Assembly: GCF_963924675.1 (NCBI RefSeq)
Contig: NC_089232.1
Location: 46,850,522-46,914,521, forward strand
Direction of reading: 5' to 3'
Source of the DNA: Phocoena phocoena
Taxonomy: Eukaryota; Chordata; Mammalia; Artiodactyla; Phocoenidae
Length of the DNA stretch: 64,000 bases
Part shown: positions 1 through 11,330 of the stretch, one piece after another
How positions within the stretch are numbered: position 1 is the first letter of the stretch
How the letters are laid out: each line of letters begins with the position of its first letter
Program-made: the position numbers and the translations under genes
Notes under the pieces: model-generated
Databases searched by the model: none
The model's input: the letters and a program-made list of their open reading frames with translations, nothing else
What the model was told of the DNA's origin: nothing

Positions 1-1510
1 CACAATGCCATGTACACTTAAAGATTTCTACAGAGAAAAAGAAACTATTTTTGAGAAGGGCTGATAATATAATTATTCAGATAAATGAAAATCTATATTT
101 TAAATGTTTCTCAAAATACTATAGAAAAATAAATTATTATGAAAATTTCTATTAATGATCAGCTTTACATATTTTATATGCTTAATGCATAATTAAAATA
201 TAATATTTTAAAACTCTTATATTGAATGTATTGGTTTGGAAAGGTCAATACCTTTAATTATTCTCCAAACAGATAACCTAGACAAAGAGCATTTGCCAGT
301 CTCACCCTTGCCAGAGAATCTACGACTGTGTTTCAAAGGATGGTATTCCAGAAATAAAAGTACATTGCATCTTGGGATATTTAAGAAATAAATTTGAATA
401 AATAATTTAATTTGAATTTTCCACCAACCATATTTTCTCACTTCTGCTATATTTGGATGTCATCTAATTTCACAGAAGTTTATTTTCATTACAGTCTTAG
501 GGGAATTAGCTTCTTCTCAAGTATGATTACCTATTCTGTTGTGGCGAGTGGTTTTATATGTTACTATCCTGTTGTTAGCCATCTGAGTTGATTCCCTCAG
601 ATCCTGCTCTTATTATCTCAAGTCAGGTTGAGATCCAAAAATAATGCACAAAGATAACAACAACTGCACCATTAACATGGATAACATGTTCTAATCCTAC
701 TAAAAACTTTCCTTAACAATTTTTAATACATTTTCTAAGTAATTTTTTAAAATTTAATTTCCATTTGAGACATGACAGTAATTGGAGTTTATAAATGATC
801 AGATAGTCTTTGCCTGTTTTTCTGTCTTGCTGGTTGTCTTTTAAAATGAAGATTTCATTATCTCATTATATTAATTAATTTACTTAACATCCAAGTCCAT
901 GGACTTTACTATATTTGATGGTGGAAGTCATATTTTATTAAAATTCTTATTTATATTATTTTTAGTTGAATTTAAAATTGGCAAATTTCAAATGTAATAC
1001 CAACTTTTAAAAGCAAAGGGTCATGAGATACTGATATGAGGGTATTTGATATAATTTTGAATTGTTCTAATGACTTAACAGTTAGGATGATACTTTTAAA
1101 TTATCACTGTGTTACAGAATTTTTTTAGTTGGTGGAGAATAGGAACTATTACTCTTCCACTATTAGTTTTATCTCCTTCCTCCCTTTTCTTTTTCTTTCT
1201 TCCTTTCTCTCTCTCTTTCATTCTTTCCTTCTCTTTCTATCAAACATTCACAACATAGTAATAATAATAATAATAATGATAATAAATTCACATAATTATT
1301 TTCAAATGTTACCTCATTACATTCATATAATAATCTTGTATAGTAAGTATTCTTTTTATCTTTTTTTAAAAGAAATATTCCAGAGGATAATTACCTTTCC
1401 TTATTCACTCATCACCAATTCTTTTACATTAATGAAAAGCTTGGTCACTTAAAACTAAATTGCTTGAGTTTCAAATGTTATTTGATCTTTAAATAAAGCA
1501 ACTAATCATT
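1..1510. other. AT-rich anonymous sequence, no gene seen
   Basis: No recognisable exon, RNA gene or well-preserved transposon is visible. The open frames here are short, use low-complexity residues and resemble no family I know. The stretch holds a pyrimidine-rich and TAA-repeat tract (listed separately). It also holds one copy, at 561-605, of a 45-bp sequence that recurs at 1979-2023. Confidence 0.6.
1176..1285. repeat. Polypyrimidine tract followed by (TAA)n microsatellite
   Basis: About 65 bases of almost pure C/T (1176-1241) are followed, after a short spacer, by roughly nine TAA units (1257-1285). The tract reads as a Ser/Leu/Phe-rich and then Ile/Asn-rich frame on the plus strand, which is a low-complexity artefact rather than a gene. 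Confidence 0.85.
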
Positions 1511-1516
1511 AGGATA

Positions 1517-1523
<7 letters not shown>

Positions 1524-1550
<27 letters not shown>

Positions 1551-1702
1551 GGTACGCGGGCCTCTCACTGTCGCGGAGCACAGGCTCCGGACGCGCAAGC
1601 TCAGCCGCTCCGCGGCATGTGGGATCCTCCCAGACCGGGGCACGAACCCGCGTCCCCTGCATCAGCAGGCAGGCTCTCAACCACTGCGCCACCAGGGAAG
1701 CC
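1524..1702 (-). mobile_element. CHR-type tRNA-Glu-derived SINE, short form, antisense
   Basis: Read on the minus strand it starts with the CHR head GCTTCCCTGGTGGCGCAGTGG at 1702 and ends in an A-tail, seen here as a T run from about 1524. It is flanked by a perfect 13-bp target-site duplication, AGGATAATATTTT, at 1511-1523 and 1703-1715. The head derives from tRNA-Glu and carries an internal pol III promoter, and such copies spread by LINE-driven retroposition. The clean duplication and low divergence suggest a fairly recent insertion. The 67-residue minus-strand frame across it is not a gene. Confidence 0.93.
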
Positions 1703-1715
1703 AGGATAATATTTT

Positions 1716-2446
1716 AAATGTATACTTTGACAATAGTCTCATCATAATTCACATCCTGATTTTTTGTTAATTACTGTAGAAGGCAGAGCGACACCATTAT
1801 GCTATTATGATACCCAAATGTTGCAGGAGAAGTGAAACTGGGGTAATTCAATGAACAGTGATTGGATTTACCTACATAACTTCCCTATACACATTAGGCA
1901 AGAAACATGCAGTCAAGTTAAAATTGAATTGCATAATGTCACAAACTCTTACATGCTAGAACCACCCCTTTCCCTATCTTACTATCCTGCTGTTGGCCAT
2001 CTGAGTTGACTCCCTCAAATCCTTTTTTGTTTTTTAAATCTTTCCCTCAATTGTTTTAAAAGGAAAATGATCTCCCAGTCAGACTCAGAAGTGGAGGGGA
2101 ATTACTAATCTACTGCAAATTAAAAAGCTGAAAAAAATCTAATTTGTTTGTTACATAAATATTATTTTCAACCTTTTATCCCAACCTCCCTTTTGAACAA
2201 AAGTTCACACCTTCCTTTAATGCTCTTTAAAATTCAAAATGTGCCACTTATTGGTAAAGAGAAATCAAGGCATTGATGAATTTAGAATATTTGTTTTCAA
2301 AATACATGTATATCTATTGCAATACTAAATCAGAAGGTCAAGCGGTGCATCTTACTATCAGACTAAAAATTACCATCATAGGTAGATACCTAAATTGACT
2401 TCAAACAAACTTACTTTACATTGAATTTGAACATTATATTTCATTA
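1716..2446. other. Anonymous AT-rich sequence
   Basis: Nothing recognisable apart from the second copy (1979-2023) of the 45-bp sequence also found at 561-605. Old decayed repeats cannot be excluded by eye. Confidence 0.5.
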
Positions 2447-4490
2447 CAATACTTATTTATTCAACAAGTGTTTACTGACAATTGACTACATGTTCTACAA
2501 TTTCCTAGGTGCTAGGGGTACAACAATCAACAACACAGACAACTCTATCCAGGTTACTCAGAGCTTATATTCGAATGAGTAAAATATATATCAGAAAATG
2601 AAAAGTGCTGAAGAAAAATTAAGCAGAGTAGTGGGTAAAGTGATGTTAATTAGCAGGGTACAATTTTAAATAAGGTGGTCAAGGATTATTGTGAAAGTGA
2701 CTTTTGAGCAGAAACTTAGCAAGGTGAGTGAGCACTTGAGGAACCGCCTACTAAGCAGAGGAAACGGCAAGGGAAATGGCCTTGAGGCAAAAGCACGCTC
2801 ACTTAGGACAGCGTGGCTGGAGCAGAGTGTGCATGGTGGAAATAATAAAAAAAAAAATGAGTCCAAACAACTGTAAGGTGAGAAAGTGACCTTGTGGAGT
2901 ATCATAAGGACTGATTTTTCTCTGAGTAAGATGATGTCAATTACAAATCGGCATTTGCCATTGGCACTTGCCATCTACCTCTACAAGGATTAAATCATGA
3001 GCTACTGCAGCTGCTGACTTTCAAGATCCCCTGAAAGGAGTTCAGGGTGGAGAGTAGAAAAGAGGCACTCTGTGCTCTGGGAAAAACTGGCAGAACAGGT
3101 CTTCAGATAGTTAGATATTTTCAGGAGACTATTTTATGAGACCAATTCTTATATCTTCTCATATCTACAAAAGCACTAAAATCCTTCATGGTGACGTTTG
3201 TTCCTCATGACTAGCAGTAACCTTCACGAGACTAGCACAAACCTGCGAAAAATATGTGCTTGATTGTATGTACTCCCCCTTCACCAAAATCACATATATA
3301 CTGACCTTCCCCCTACCTCTTTGGAGCAGTTTCTCAGAGCTGTCTGCGATGCTGTCTCCTAGGCTATAGTCCTCGTTTTGCTCCAAATAAAACTTAACTC
3401 ACAACTCTCACATTGTGCATTTTTTGAGTTGGAAATGGGAAGCGTATGTGGTATGTATGGACAAAAGAAAGTGAACAGGCAGAAGCAGGGAGACTAGTTA
3501 AGGGGCTGTTCCAATAATACACAAGAAATATAAAAGTGGTTTTTCCTAAGGTGGTAGTAATTGAGGTGCTGTGAAGCAGATTTGGGGTAGACTTTGAACA
3601 TGAACAGGATTTACTTATAGATTGCCTATTGACTATGAATTGGATGTGGGGTATGAAAAAAAGGGTCTAGAACAACTGGAAAAATGAAGTTGCCATTTGT
3701 TAGGAAGACTATGGGAGTAGCAGGATTTCAGGGGAGTATTAAGAATTTGGTCTAGGGCAAGCGAAGTTTGAGATGACAATTAGGTATCAAATAGAGATGT
3801 CAATTAGAGAGGTGGATAACTGTGTCTGGAATTCAAATAACAGGTCCAAGCTGGACATATAAATTTGGAAGTCATCTACATAGAGTCATGAGACTAGATG
3901 AAATCACTATGCACAGGAATGTAGACAGAGAAGAGAGGAGGGTCATGAGCTGAACTTTGAAGACTCTAAGGCTTTAGAGTTTGAAGAAGTGAGGAAAAAC
4001 AAGGAAAAGGGGTTAAAAAGGAGTGGTAAGGAAGGAACCAGGACTGCAGTGACCTGGAAGCTGAGAGAAGACATTTCAAGCAGAATGAACAGCTATGTTT
4101 GTTAGGTCAGATAACAGGACTGGTTTGTCAAGTTATAGGACTACGTGTTTTACCAATGTGGAGATGAGCAGTTTGATAGAGTGTTAGGTATGAGTTTATC
4201 AGGAGGTGAGATTTTGGAGATAAAAATATAAATAACTATAAAGGAATATTGCTGTTAAAGGAAACAAGGAATGGGATGGTAGTGGAAAAAAGATGTGTAG
4301 TCAAGAGAATTTATTAAGATACCACAGCAAATTTATATGCTTACAGGAGTAGTCCAATAAAGAAGGTAACAATTATGATGAAGGACGGAGATAAGAGAAT
4401 CAACTGAATGATGTCCTTGAGTAGGCAAGAAGGAGAAGGATGCCCAGGTGGAAGACTGACCTTAGATAGGAGAATATACAGTTCATGTAA
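2447..4490 (-). mobile_element. Ancient L2 LINE, antisense, interrupted
   Basis: The plus strand reads as the reverse complement of an L2 (CR1-clade LINE). It begins near 2460 with the complement of the L2 3' end (TTCAACAAGTGTTTACTGA, then a degraded 'gtgctaggggtacaacaatcaacaa' block). It continues with blocks matching antisense L2 around 2655-2830 (a GGTGGTCAAGGATTATTG-like stretch, then TGGCTGGAGCAGAGTG) and 3480-3700 (AGGCAGAAGCAGGGAGACTAG, GGATTGCC...GGATGTGGGGT), and ends near 4490 (ATGTCCTTGAGTAGGCAAGA). Many substitutions and indels leave no usable frame. An LTR-like block at 2992-3432 splits it. L2 stopped moving early in mammalian evolution, so this is an old fossil. Confidence 0.75.
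2992..3432 (+). mobile_element. Probable solo LTR (ERV class I-like) inside the L2
   Basis: The block interrupts antisense L2 sequence and has LTR-like layout: a start near TGAGCTACTGCAGCTG, a late polyadenylation signal AATAAA at 3386-3391, and a C/T-rich tail ending near TGTGCATTTTTTGAG that resembles the R-U5 end of class I ERV LTRs. I cannot find a target duplication or internal retroviral sequence, so family and exact ends are uncertain. The 66-residue minus-strand frame within it is not a gene. Confidence 0.5.
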
Positions 4491-4494
4491 AGTA

Positions 4495-5027
4495 TATATT
4501 ACATTATACTGGTGACTAATGCTTGTTTAAAACCAACTTCATGAACATTTAAGTTTTCATATTCCAAAGAACTAGGTCTCATAAAACTCATATAGAAATG
4601 TGTATTTTTATTTTCCCTATTTTATAGATATGAAAAAACATAGGTAAAATGAAGCCACTACAGTCAGAAAATATGCTGCAAAAGTGGAATTCAAATCTTC
4701 TAACACTTCTTGGGGATTTTAATTAGAAATGGACTGAGATCAGCCCACAATCCAGATCATATAGAGTCCACTGATCACTCTAGGGGTGATATTGTTTCCA
4801 AATTTAGGTGTACCTCAGAATCACTTCGAAGATTTCATTTCGCTTTATTTTAGAAAAGAATCTCTTTTCTAAACTTTTGGATATTCTCATTCAGTGGATT
4901 TGGGGAGGAAATGGACCATCTATGCTTTAAAGTAAAGCATCACAGTTGTTTCCAGTGTGGCTTCACTGCAGAGTCAGACCTATAGACTGTATCAAATGGT
5001 TTTCTACACATAGATGTCCTCTGCAAG
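4495..5027. other. Anonymous sequence with MIR-like and MER5-like scraps
   Basis: Around 4605-4700 the sequence resembles the antisense MIR core (TTTTATAGATATGAAAAAAC...). Around 4740-4830 it resembles a decayed MER5-type hAT element (GGTGTACCTCAGAATCAC). Both are weak matches judged by eye. No coding sequence is recognised. Confidence 0.4.
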
Positions 5028-5210
5028 CTGGATATATTTTCAACCATGAAGAAAGATGAAATTATGAAAAGTTAGAATGTAGTTTTTATGACAAAAGACC
5101 TTTGGCAGATTCTCTCTGCTGGATATATTTTCCACCATGAAGAAAGAAAAATTATGAAAAGTTAGAATGTAGTTTTTATGATAAAAGACCTTTGGCAGAT
5201 TCTCTCTGCT
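5028..5210. repeat. Two-copy tandem duplication, about 90-bp unit
   Basis: Unit 1 starts at 5028 and unit 2 at 5118, both with GCTGGATATATTTT. The copies run in register through TTAGAATGTAGTTTTTATGA and GACCTTTGGCAGATTCTCTC. They differ by a few substitutions and a small indel near the A-rich centre, so the duplication is not brand new. On the minus strand it yields a 63-residue frame with an internal protein repeat, which is a by-product of the DNA duplication. Confidence 0.93.
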
Positions 5211-5439
5211 AATTAATAACATTAGATACATGAATTTTCTTTTTATAAAGATTGGGGGAATTAATTTGGTGTTAAAGAGAGAGTAGTAAGACCTAATTCA
5301 GATGTTCATTTTTAGTTCTGTCCAGTACTCCCTAAATGATGAGGAAGTATATCAAGGGCTGAATCAGGGGTTGCAAGGAAGCCTGGTCCCAATTTTAACC
5401 ACAATTATCTTGCTTTCAAGAGTCCTGTTTAATATTTCA

Positions 5440-5543
5440 CTTTAAAGAATTTTTATATTTTATTAAAACATTTTAAAATGGGTGAAATTATATGGTATGT
5501 GAATTATATTTCAATAAAGCTATTTTTTAAAAAAAAAGATTTC
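5440..5543 (+). mobile_element. Short L1 3' tail fragment
   Basis: The sequence ends TATTTCAATAAAGCTATTTTTT followed by an A run. This is the usual end of old L1 3' UTRs, with the AATAAA signal just before the poly(A) tail. Only about 100 bp can be tied to L1, so it is a strongly 5'-truncated copy. The family is not assigned. Confidence 0.55.
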
Positions 5544-5680
5544 TTAAAAAGACTGAATTAGACAGATGGTATTCATCCAGGATTCAAGACCCCAAACACT
5601 CAGATGCTCAGCTTTCTAGTATCACTACTGTCTCCCTCCAGAACAGTTTTGTCAAACAACACTAATTAATAAAAAGATGC

Positions 5681-5936
5681 GGGGCTTCCCTGGTGGTATA
5701 GTGGTTAGGAGTCTGCCTGCCAATGCAGGGAACACGGGTTTGAGCCCTGGTCTGTGAGGATCCCATGCCCCATGCCTGTGCTCCGCAGCGGGAGAGGCCG
5801 TGACAGTGAAAGGCCCGCGCACTGCGATGAAGAGTGGCCCCCACTCGCCGCAACTGGAGAAAGCCCTCGCACAGAAACAAAGACCCAACACAGACAAAAA
5901 TAAATAAAGAAAGAAAGAAAGAAAAGAAAAGAAAAA
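5681..5936 (+). mobile_element. CHR-type SINE, long form with internal deletion
   Basis: It opens with GGGGCTTCCCTGGTGGTATAG and ends in an A-rich (AAAG)n tail. A 10-bp target duplication, AAAAAGATGC, lies at 5671-5680 and 5937-5946. Compared with the copy at 30.8 kb, a middle segment is missing: the sequence jumps from the 'gatccca' region to the 'cctgtgctccgca' region. The long 3' part (GAAGAGTGGCCCCCACTCG... to ...AGACCCAACACAG) is present. Several overlapping minus-strand frames here are reading frames of the SINE, not genes. Confidence 0.92.
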
Positions 5937-5946
5937 AAAAAGATGC

Positions 5947-8069
5947 TCACCAATTAGTCTCATATTCATTGACACAATGCTCTAGACAAGTAGTACCATC
6001 CTATGGAGACTCCATCAAAATAAATCTATTTTGACACTTTTGTCCTAGGGTAACTGGAGGGACTTACATGTACAGAGATGAAACTAAGCAGAAGCAATTC
6101 TTATTACTAACTTGAGCCTACCCCCTAAATTCTACAGACTCTTCTGATAAGCTGGACTAGATATGAGTAACTTTAAGAATTATTTGCATAAAGTAGACAG
6201 ATATAATTCTTAGAACAATATTAAACTTCTTTGGCCCTTTCTGCCACTAAAACCACACTTATTCTGGCTATTTCAATTTTACAACTCTGACTGATAAGTT
6301 AGTAAGAGAGTTAATTAAAAATTTCAAGAAACATTTTGTGTTAGCATAGGTTCTCTGATAAGCAGAAACCAAGATGGAATTAAATATTAGTAAATTTATT
6401 ATGGAAAATACCTTGTGAAGAATAAAAGGGGGGAAGGAGCCAGAAGAGGCTGAGAGAGCCATCAGACCACCTTATAAGTCTGACCCAGAGTGAAAGAGAA
6501 AGAAGGAAGGAGAGAAGTTTTCATGCAAGCATCTTAGACTACAGTGCAGTTCTAAGAAAATTTTGGCAAGGCCACTTTGCCATATTTGAGCCAAAGTCTC
6601 CCAATAAAGAAGACCAACTCCTCCAGGAGCCGGCCTGCATTAGCACCTCTACCTGGCTCAGTCTTTGTCTGAGAGAAGCTATGGGAAATGTGGCTTCTAT
6701 ACAAACATTGCAATAGGTTTTAGAGGTTCCTGATGGAGCTCTTGATCAATTACACTTTTTGAAATTGGAGATCTGAGAGGCACATTCTCATGACCACCAC
6801 ACATTTATATTCTAAAGATGTATACTTGCATGTCTGAGTTCGTGTTATTTACGAATCCATTGTTGCTGACTTCAGGTTAAAACTTTGCTACCAATAACTG
6901 TAGAGGCTGGAGATTACTCCATATTCAACTTCAAGAACTGGACCAGAGAACCCGATATTCCCTTTCCTTCATACTATCACTTAAACACATTTTAATGTCT
7001 AAGTTTTCTGTTTCTTCCTATCATTTCTAGAGTCAAAACCATAGGGGAAATAGAATTTACTCCTGTTTCTACGTAAAAGGAAGGCACTTTTCCCAAAAGG
7101 CACCATTAAGAAAGACTGAGAAGGTGCCAGTCCTGAGGCTGTGTGGACTGAGCTGTTCTTCACACAGTACTGATTCCTCTCATTCCTCAACCTCACCAGC
7201 TAATGGAATATGCTCCTCCAAAGGGCAAGACTTATTCATGGAATGACTTCAGAGAAAAATGTACAAGGAGTAAAGCAGTGCTCTTAGGGTGATGAAATGA
7301 ATTCTTTATGCTCTGTCTGTGAAGGGATTGGTGTTTACTCCCAGTTATCTCTGTGCTTTGACTTCAGTTTAAGATTACCAGCTGTCTGCCTTCCTATGGA
7401 AGAGATTTGATTATATTGAAAAGGGATGAGAAATATTCCTGAAGTTACATTCCTCTGCTCTAACCAGAAACCTGGGCTGGTTCTGGAGACATAAAGATAA
7501 ATATGCATGATCTCAATTGTCAGGCTCACAAACTCTTTAGTGATTTAGAGAATTTGTATTCTGGAAGGTAGATAAGTGTACTGTTAGAAATCTTGAGATT
7601 TTTGTTTTAGTCTTAGTTCTCTGTGACTGAGAAAATCATTTAGACACTTTGAATCAGAGGTTTCTTATCTGAGCTGGCTGTACTAGCAGACCAATGTAAA
7701 TGATACTTCCAGGAATTTTACAATACAACAGCCCTACATTGTAGTCACTCTCCCATCTTTCAAAATCTATTATTTTAATCAGTAACATAGAAAATCTCAG
7801 AGAGGAATTTCTATGACAGTGTTCAGCTGAGTATTGGTGTGCATGTGTGTGCTTATGTACACACACACATATATATATATACATATATATGTTATGCATA
7901 TATATGTTATACATATAAATCATAGTGAGATTACTTTAGGAGTGAAGAAATAACCTCAAATTATAGTGGAAGGACTCTTTGAAATGGTTTGTGGGAATGA
8001 AAATGAAGCAGGGAGTTTTAGAGCCAGGAGATATCTTAGTTCAGATTTTTTTTTTTAATTCTCTTTTGG
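5947..8069. other. Anonymous sequence with one unassigned repeat-like block
   Basis: No gene is recognised. About 6345-6790 begins with GGTTCTCTGATAAGCAGAAACC, an opening seen in some mammalian LTR-like repeats, and resembles the block at 34.3 kb in style, but I cannot name its family. A mixed CA/TA microsatellite lies at 7856-7917. Frames of 60-90 residues in this stretch show no family features. Confidence 0.45.
7856..7917. repeat. Mixed (CA)n/(TA)n microsatellite
   Basis: Alternating CA and TA dinucleotides with two interrupted 'atatatgttat' units. It produces a Tyr/Ile/Met/His-rich minus-strand frame that is an artefact. Confidence 0.9.
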
Positions 8070-8480
8070 GTCTACCTGCACCATAATCAACTGTGATGTT
8101 TATTTTAAAGACAGATTCCTGAGCCTCAGTATAGACCTTCTAATAAAGACTCCTTTGATATGGAGCCCAAGAATCTTAATTTTTAACAAAGCCTCTAGAT
8201 GGCTTTTTTACACATGAATGTTTGAGGATCATTCATCTAATCCAAATCTTTTTTATAGATGAAGAAACTGAGGCTCAAAAGCAATAATATACATTTATGG
8301 AGTCAAATTGATCAAAATGATCCAAATAGCTAGTATGTGAATTCCAATTGAAATATTCATATCATTCAGTCATTCATTTATTCATTCCTTTAACAAAAAT
8401 TTATTATTTACTCAGGTACAATGCTAAGTATTTATATTATCTAATACTTAAAACTCTCTGTATTATAATAGCTTAGAAGT
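8070..8480. mobile_element. MER5-like and MIR/L2-like fragments
   Basis: Positions 8073-8225 carry weak MER5-type hAT similarity (ACAGATTCCTGAGCCTCAG, CAAGAATCTTAATTTTTAAC). Positions 8255-8460 carry antisense MIR-like core (ATAGATGAAGAAACTGAGGCTC) followed by an old LINE/MIR 3'-end-like block (TTCATTCCTTTAACAAAAATTTATT). All are old and boundaries are approximate. Confidence 0.5.
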
Positions 8481-8499
8481 TATAATTGTAGGCAGATTT

Positions 8500-9479
8500 A
8501 GCAGAGGATCCCTGGAAGAAGAGAAATAGGTAGGCACAACTTTCTTGACATGAGAGAAGCTATTTTAGGCTTAAGTTATCTTGTGATCTAAGCCTGGCCA
8601 CAGTGTTAGACCTTGCAGAAGAAGAGGCCTCAGTGGTTAATGATTTTAAAGAAACAAAAAAGTGAGAACAAAACAGCTATTACCAGGCCAGAGAAATAGT
8701 TTAACCATATCAGAGACAAACTGTTGTAAAGACCCCCAATTCTGTTTCAAAGGTAAAGATTAGCCTGAAGCACATTCTTGAGCTGTTTAGAATCCAAACC
8801 CCCTTGAGCACTCAACCACCAGACTAACTAGAGCCTAAGGAATGATGCTGTTGACCTTTGCTGACCCTTGTGACTTCAATCAATTAGAGCCTGAACTCTG
8901 TCAACCTTTGCCCCAATTCCATGCTGCATTTTCCTTTGCTCAAGCCTTTTCATGAATATTCACACACCCTTAGCTTAAAATTTCCCCAATTTCAGAGAGA
9001 TACAGCCTTGGGAAATATTCCTGGAGTGCTGTGATGGAGACTGCAATGGGGGTGGTAAAAGAATTTACCAGAAGTGAGAGGAGAAAGTGAGATTTACTGA
9101 GTGCACTGCAAGGGAGCAGTGGGCTAGGCCAGGAGGGGAGATCTGTGCTGGGGGAGAGAAACTGGGCTTCTTTTATGGTCCCTTCTGGTCACCCTTGGGT
9201 TAATCTTCCACCCATATGGTGGTTAGGGCTATGTGTGTCCTAGCTCTACCTTCTTGGAATGCCAATTGCTTGTGACTGCTAGTAATTTCCATTGCGGGCA
9301 GGGTGTTATCCTCTTATCTTGAAAGGACCTCCCCAGCCTAAGATGGCTGTTCTATTGTTAAGCTCCACATTCTCTTTACTTGTTGCACTTAATAAAATCC
9401 TTCCTTCTCCCACTCTTTGGCTTGGTTGTGTCTTTTGGCTTGACATCCACCAAGAGGTGAACCCAGTTTTTGGGTAACA
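8500..9479 (+). mobile_element. Probable ERV LTR or LTR-derived block
   Basis: The block is richer in G/C than its flanks. It shows a polyadenylation signal AATAAA at 9391-9396, a C/T-rich R-U5-like segment (CTCCCACTCTTTGGCTTGG) and an end near GGGTAACA at 9479. This suggests an LTR read on the plus strand, and the left edge may be TGAGAGAAGC near 8552. No primer-binding site or retroviral frame follows, so it would be solo. At over 900 bp it is long for one LTR and may be composite. Confidence 0.45.
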
Positions 9480-11330
9480 TAATTACTTCTCAGGAGACTG
9501 AGGCTAAGTTCTTTGAATAGTTTGCCTATGTTCTGACCCCTAGAAAGCTGATGGTTTTAGGTTTAAATCTTATGTCCCGTCTGGAGGGTAAGCACCCTCG
9601 TGGGAGCTCTCCAAGGGTTTATATGGTCTCAATATACTTTCTCTGGTGCTTTCTGCTAATGTGGACAACATTGAGCATATGGTCTTTGGGGATCTACCCT
9701 GCACTTTCTTCACCCTGTGAATATTTCTGCCTTTGATATAATTTACCTTCTCCTCCCTACACAGCTTCCCCAGTCTGATTTCTGGATGATTGGAATTGCT
9801 CCCCCCCACAAAACAAAAAACAAACAAACAAAAAACTTATGCTCCTTAACCCCAACTTGTGTTTCCTCCAGAGGCAGAAATGGACTAAAATGTTTTGTGT
9901 GCCTATGGTATAGCAAGAAGTTTTTCATACGTTATATCATTTAATCTTTTCCTCATTGAAGTAGATAGTACATATTTCTGACCTATACAAAATGAGAAAC
10001 TGAGACTCAGAAGTTTAAAGGAACAGGACCAAGATCACAAAAGCCTAGGCATTAGACTTACAGCTTTCAACAAGTAATTTTTAGACCCAAAGACTATGAC
10101 TAGCTACTTGAAACTTCTGTAGGTTTAAGTATGAAGATCTAAACTTCTGAAAGAGTGTCAACTCAGACCCTCAGCTTCTGACTCCTGAATTGCATGTGTA
10201 ACTAGTAATGCTGGAGTCCAGCCCACTGTGCTGGAAGTTATCTCCTGCCTGTCAGCAGAGTTATCAATGGCTATGTGTTTCAATCAAGCAGTGAAATGAA
10301 GAGTAAACAAATGTGGTTATTTCCCATATTTTAGATTGCTGCCTAGGAATACTGTCAGCTGGGACCATGCATTATGCTAATGTTATTACAGCATTGTCTT
10401 CTTTGCATTCCAATGGGGACTGCTTTTGTTCTCACAAACTGTACCTCACTGAAATCTGGAAGTACCTGGTTTACATATTCACTGTCACTCTTGGCTTCCT
10501 CAGGGACTATTTCAAAGTACTAGAGGATGGTAAGCAAATTAGTTATTTGATTTCAATGAACCAAGGTCAACATAACATCTGTTTTCTTCAACTTTGCTAT
10601 CACTTTTATTTCTGCAGCGTTTGCTTGGGCCTGTGATTCATTCTGTCATCTAAGAGCACATTCAATGACCTGGAGCCACTTATCTTTCCTGGCAGGGTTC
10701 TTTCAAGTTGTTTTCTTGCCACAGCCTGGCCAGCAAACTATGACTGAGTAACCAATGAAAATTCCTCAAATTCTGCTGTTTGCAAACTATATAAATGTCC
10801 TTTCCTTCCAGCGAATTGAGCAGTAGCATTTGACAAAGTGGATGTAAACATTTTTGTGGTCAGTATGGGAAAAGGAGGAAAAAAGTTCTTGGTCACCCAC
10901 TTCCATATCAAGTAACCCTAAGGCAATGCATTCATTAGTCAAATATCTTATAGAACAAAGAATTTACTAAACAAATATTTTAGGTATCTTTTTACTTATT
11001 TTTGAAATCTGTTCTTTAAGAACTAGGAAACTTAGAAGAAACTTTCAAGATCTGCAATCACCATTGTCCCCCAAAGTCATCTGCTTTCAAATGCAAATTT
11101 CTTTGGCCAAAATGGCAGATCACATGGGTTCACGTGGGGGGTAGATAAGACTGGATTGAATCAGGTTGATGTTGTAAAGTGTTAGAAGCAATCTCAATCT
11201 AAAGGGTAAGTACAAGTATGATCCTGAAGGAGAACCAAAGTCAAATGAAAGGAGAGGTATCAGGTTCAAGAGGTGAATGTGGGGGTGGAGTCACAATTGC
11301 GGAATACAAGATGTGGCCTTTGCGTCTCTT
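9480..11330. other. Anonymous sequence with an antisense MIR-like patch
   Basis: Around 9935-10060 the sequence resembles the antisense MIR core (AAAATGAGAAACTGAGACTCAG). The rest shows nothing recognisable. A 107-residue plus-strand frame at 10313-10636 contains Cys/His and hydrophobic residues but no known domain or coding context, so I treat it as chance. Confidence 0.45.

Noticed and set aside
5040..5231. A 63-residue minus-strand frame with an internal protein repeat
   Set aside because: The repeat is explained by the 90-bp DNA tandem duplication, and 90 being a multiple of three keeps the frame open by chance.
10313..10636. A 107-residue plus-strand frame in non-repeat sequence
   Set aside because: No conserved motif or coding context; its length is within chance expectation for a window of this size.
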